Assembly (NCBI GenBank): GCA_945988915.1
Contig: CAMFTS010000048.1
Span: 1 to 7,907, forward strand
Direction of reading: 5' to 3'
DNA: 7,907 bases
From: an uncultured Clostridia bacterium
GTDB taxonomy: Bacteria; Bacillota; Clostridia; Oscillospirales; Acutalibacteraceae
Each line of letters opens with the position of its first letter. Position 1 is the first letter of the stretch. The notes beneath the pieces are model-generated. The model saw only the letters and a list, made by a program, of their open reading frames with translations. It was not told the origin of the DNA and ran no database searches. Shown here in pieces: positions 6,144 to 7,907 of the stretch. A program made the translations under genes and the position numbers.

Positions 6144-7181
6144 TTAATCCTCCATATTATCTGAAAGAATTATGCCTACAACATCTGTTAAGTATTTAAT
6201 ACTCGGAATGAGTCTTGCATAGTCAATTCTTGTAGGACCGATAATTCCGAGTGTTCCGCTCTCGTGACCGCCTATTGAATACTTTGAAAAAATCATTGTA
6301 GAATTCTGTAATTCTCTGAAAAGATTTTCATTTCCGATAAGCACACTCGGCATACCGTTATTTGTATCGCTGTGAGAAGAAAAGATTCTGTTCAGAGGTT
6401 CTGATCGTCTCAAGAATTCCATAAGCTCAAACGCGTTCGTTTCAAACTCCTTATGGCTTAAAAGATTTGTTTGTCCTTCAAGAAGCAATTCTGTTCTTTC
6501 GGTCATCTTTGCCACATCTGCAAGAGCAACAAGTAACGGCGTCATTATAAGTGCTTTCTCGCCGAGCGAAAGTGCAAGCGTCTGAATTCTTGCGATTGAC
6601 AGCTCCGAGGCAGGCTTGCCTATGAAATAAGCTTTAACTATATTATAAAAATTTTCCGCGATATCTATTGTTATCTCGCTGTCGGTTCGGCAAACCTTTG
6701 TTTTAAGAATTCCCGATGAGGTAAGCATAACCACCATAGCTGTTCTTGTTCCTATGGGAACTAATTCAACTCTTTTTACAACAGCCTCATGGTCTGTGGG
6801 CGTTGTTGTAACAGCCGCACAATGTGCCATATCCGCCAGAATGTTTCCTGCCTTTTCAAGAACTGTCTGCGGTTCCGTCGAAGAGTCACGAAGCTTAGAA
6901 TTGATAATTCCTTTTTCGACAGGCGACATATCGTAGGTTGTCATAAGATTTTCAACATAATAACGGTAACCCTGACTTGAAGGGATTCGACCTGCAGAAG
7001 TGTGAGGCTGTTCGAGATAACCCATTTCAATCAAATCGGCCATCTCATTTCTTATAGTGGCAGATGAAACGGAAAATCCGAGCGAATCAACCAATGCCTT
7101 TGAGCCGACAGGCTCACCGGTTTGAATGTATTTCTCAACAATGGCTGCGAGAATTTTTTCTTTTCTTTCGGTCATTTCCAT
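6144..7181 (-). CDS. hrcA: heat-inducible transcription repressor HrcA
   Basis: HrcA represses class I heat-shock genes by binding CIRCE operators; in studied Firmicutes it needs GroEL to stay active and is lost to misfolded protein on heat stress. The 345 residues match the family length (about 340-350). The N-terminal winged-helix DNA-binding domain (about 1-75) shows TGEPVGSKAL (21-30), SATIRNEMADL (40-50) and the wing QPHTSAGRIPS (58-68) followed by GYRYYV. A central GAF-like and dimerisation domain follows, with the conserved ending GTLGIIGPTRIDYARLIP (about 311-328). The ATG at 7181 is chosen because AAGGTGG lies seven bases upstream; a second ATG at 7175 would be less well spaced. It is the first gene of the operon, directly behind a CIRCE element, so it is almost certainly autoregulated. 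Its 3' end supplies the grpE ribosome site. Confidence 0.98.
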   Translation of the reverse strand: MEMTERKEKILAAIVEKYIQTGEPVGSKALVDSLGFSVSSATIRNEMADLIEMGYLEQPHTSAGRIPSSQGYRYYVENLMTTYDMSPVEKGIINSKLRDSSTEPQTVLEKAGNILADMAHCAAVTTTPTDHEAVVKRVELVPIGTRTAMVVMLTSSGILKTKVCRTDSEITIDIAENFYNIVKAYFIGKPASELSIARIQTLALSLGEKALIMTPLLVALADVAKMTERTELLLEGQTNLLSHKEFETNAFELMEFLRRSEPLNRIFSSHSDTNNGMPSVLIGNENLFRELQNSTMIFSKYSIGGHESGTLGIIGPTRIDYARLIPSIKYLTDVVGIILSDNMED

Positions 7182-7215
7182 ATCAACACCACCTTTGCTT
7201 TGGATTTAGCACCTT

Positions 7216-7242
7216 TTAGCACTCTAAACTTTCAAGTGCTAA
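7216..7242. promoter_or_regulatory. CIRCE operator (HrcA binding site)
   Basis: TTAGCACTC (7216-7224), nine bases, AAGTGCTAA (7234-7242). This matches the CIRCE consensus TTAGCACTC-N9-GAGTGCTAA at 17 of 18 positions, the exception being A for G at 7234. It lies between the hrcA promoter and start codon, at or just after the expected transcription start. HrcA bound here should block the whole hrcA-grpE-dnaK-dnaJ operon. Confidence 0.97.
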
Positions 7243-7250
7243 CAGTGTTA

Positions 7251-7279
7251 ATTTTAACTTTATTTTCCGTATTTGTCAA
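7251..7279 (-). promoter_or_regulatory. sigma-A-type promoter of the hrcA operon
   Basis: On the - strand, TTGACA (7279-7274) is a perfect -35 box. After exactly 17 bases comes TAAAAT (7256-7251), a five-of-six -10 box. The start point would be near 7244, at the edge of CIRCE, which is the usual arrangement in HrcA-controlled operons. I saw no second strong promoter inside the operon. Confidence 0.9.
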
Positions 7280-7287
7280 TAATTTAT

Positions 7288-7352
7288 GCACAAAAAATTT
7301 GTAAATAATTTATTAAGGCTATTTTAATAAATATTTAATTGTCTTTTTGTGC
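7288..7352. repeat. two nested inverted repeats sharing one centre, in the divergent control region
   Basis: The outer arms GCACAAAAA (7288-7296) and TTTTTGTGC (7344-7352) are exact 9-bp complements. The inner arms ATTTATTAA (7308-7316) and TTAATAAAT (7324-7332) are also exact. Both pairs are centred on base 7320. They lie upstream of the hrcA -35 box and upstream of the likely promoter of the sugar transporter gene, so they may be an operator for a regulator of the transporter. The inner arms are pure A/T and could match by chance; the outer arms and the shared centre are harder to dismiss. Confidence 0.45.
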
Positions 7353-7362
7353 GTTTTTCATA

Positions 7363-7391
7363 TTGTATTTAAAGTCTCTGTTCTTTATAAT
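7363..7391 (+). promoter_or_regulatory. candidate promoter of the GPH transporter gene
   Basis: A perfect TATAAT (7386-7391) is preceded at 17 bases by TTGTAT (7363-7368), a weak -35 with three matches. The start point would be near 7398, giving a short leader of about 16 bases that just includes the ribosome site. A competing choice is TTGTCT (7339-7344), 16 bases, TATTGT (7361-7366). The region is AT-rich, so either call is provisional; a weak -35 would suit an activated sugar gene. Confidence 0.4.
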
Positions 7392-7400
7392 TGTATATAA

Positions 7401-7406
7401 GGGAGG
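7401..7406 (+). promoter_or_regulatory. ribosome binding site of the GPH transporter gene
   Basis: GGGAGG lies seven bases before the ATG at 7414. This strong site at ideal spacing fixes the start of the transporter reading frame and argues against the overlapping frame that opens at 7391. Confidence 0.85.
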
Positions 7407-7413
7407 AATATAT

Positions 7414-7907
7414 ATGGAAACTAAAAAAAGAAAGCTTTGGAATCCTTTCAGCAAAGAAGCTGAGGAGGGCAATGTACCTAACAGAGAATTGCTTTCATAC
7501 TCTGTTGCTCTTTCAGGTCAGAACATTGCTTATGCTCTGGTTTCTCAATGGCTTTTCTATTTCTGCACTGATGTTCTTTTCATCAGTCCGAAAAATGTTG
7601 GATTTTTAACAAGCTTCACAAGAATCTGGGACGCTCTGAACGACCCTATTGTCGGAAACATAATTGACCGCCGTAAATGTAAAAACGGCAACAAGCTTCA
7701 TCCGTATCTCGGTAAGCTGCCTATTATTATCGGTATTCTGACAGCTTTAATGTTTGTAGATTTCGGTGTGGGCGAAACAGGAGCTCTTCTCATTCTTTTA
7801 TGTGTTTATATCGCTTGGGATTTTACATACTCATTCCAGGATGTTGCGCTTTGGGGTATGATGGCACTCATCACCCCTCATTCACGGGAGAAAAACAGAG
7901 TATCTCA
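7414..7907 (+). CDS. GPH-family sugar:cation symporter, N-terminal part (cut by window edge)
   Basis: The frame runs open from ATG 7414 to the window end, 164 residues plus two bases; full members have about 450-500. It resembles the MelB/LacS (glycoside-pentoside-hexuronide) branch of the major facilitator superfamily, inner-membrane carriers that import sugars with Na+ or H+. After a basic, hydrophilic N-terminus come helix 1 (about 28-57, ending FYFCTDVLFI) and RIWDALNDPIVG (70-81), matching the MelB cation-site motif with Asp73 and Asp77. The cytoplasmic loop DRRKCKNGNKLHPYL (85-99) follows, then helices near 100-117 and 122-143, and DVALWGMMALIT (143-154) followed by SREKNRVS, the family's DVPYW...R..LS block. 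MelB's sugar-contact Asp19 corresponds by my alignment to Asn37, so the substrate is probably not melibiose handled in the MelB manner. With a beta-galactosidase gene nearby, a beta-galactoside is a reasonable guess only. Confidence 0.9.
   Translation, partial: METKKRKLWNPFSKEAEEGNVPNRELLSYSVALSGQNIAYALVSQWLFYFCTDVLFISPKNVGFLTSFTRIWDALNDPIVGNIIDRRKCKNGNKLHPYLGKLPIIIGILTALMFVDFGVGETGALLILLCVYIAWDFTYSFQDVALWGMMALITPHSREKNRVS

Noticed and set aside
7182..7413. Riboswitch or tRNA in the divergent region
   Set aside because: I looked for conserved riboswitch cores, T-box motifs and a tRNA cloverleaf and found none. The region is explained by CIRCE, promoters and the nested dyads.
7391..7609. 72-codon + strand frame at the start of the transporter
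   Set aside because: It overlaps the GPH frame in another phase. The strong ribosome site at 7401-7406 serves the ATG at 7414, which gives a clear family match.

Overview
The window looks like chromosomal DNA from a low-to-moderate G+C, Gram-positive anaerobe of the Clostridia, probably a gut Ruminococcus or Oscillospiraceae relative. Three things support this. The heat-shock genes run hrcA-grpE-dnaK-dnaJ behind a CIRCE operator. The DnaK lacks the roughly 24-residue ATPase-domain insert found in Gram-negative homologues. The flanking genes are a GH2 beta-galactosidase and a GPH-type sugar symporter, both common in gut Clostridia. The species assignment is inference.

Layout. Bases 1-2126 (+) hold the 3' two-thirds of a LacZ-type beta-galactosidase gene that starts before the window. 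Bases 2127-2498 have no gene. They contain a dense array of tiny hairpins separated by a conserved 9-mer (2161-2361), a compound hairpin (2375-2404), and a bidirectional terminator (2405-2451) where the lacZ-like gene and the heat-shock operon converge. Bases 2499-7181 (-) are the complete operon in transcription order hrcA (7181-6144), grpE (6139-5612), dnaK (5565-3724) and dnaJ (3653-2499). It is driven by a sigma-A-like promoter (7251-7279) with a CIRCE operator (7216-7242) at the expected transcription start. Bases 7182-7413 form a divergent, AT-rich control region with an unusual co-centred double inverted repeat. From 7414 (+) an unfinished GPH-family transporter gene runs off the right edge.

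How it works together. HrcA represses its own operon at CIRCE, so DnaK, DnaJ and GrpE (the Hsp70 machine) are made when HrcA is titrated by misfolded protein. The two flanking + strand genes look like a galactoside-use pair, an enzyme and a sugar symporter, but the heat-shock operon lies between them on the other strand. They therefore cannot form a simple operon within this window.

The protein-coding content is mostly conventional. The least conventional part is the lacZ-dnaJ intergenic region. There, eight copies of AGTKNTATT alternate almost without gaps with short palindromes of varying sequence, mostly TTC-looped, and the array reverses orientation in its middle. I do not recognise it as a named element with certainty.
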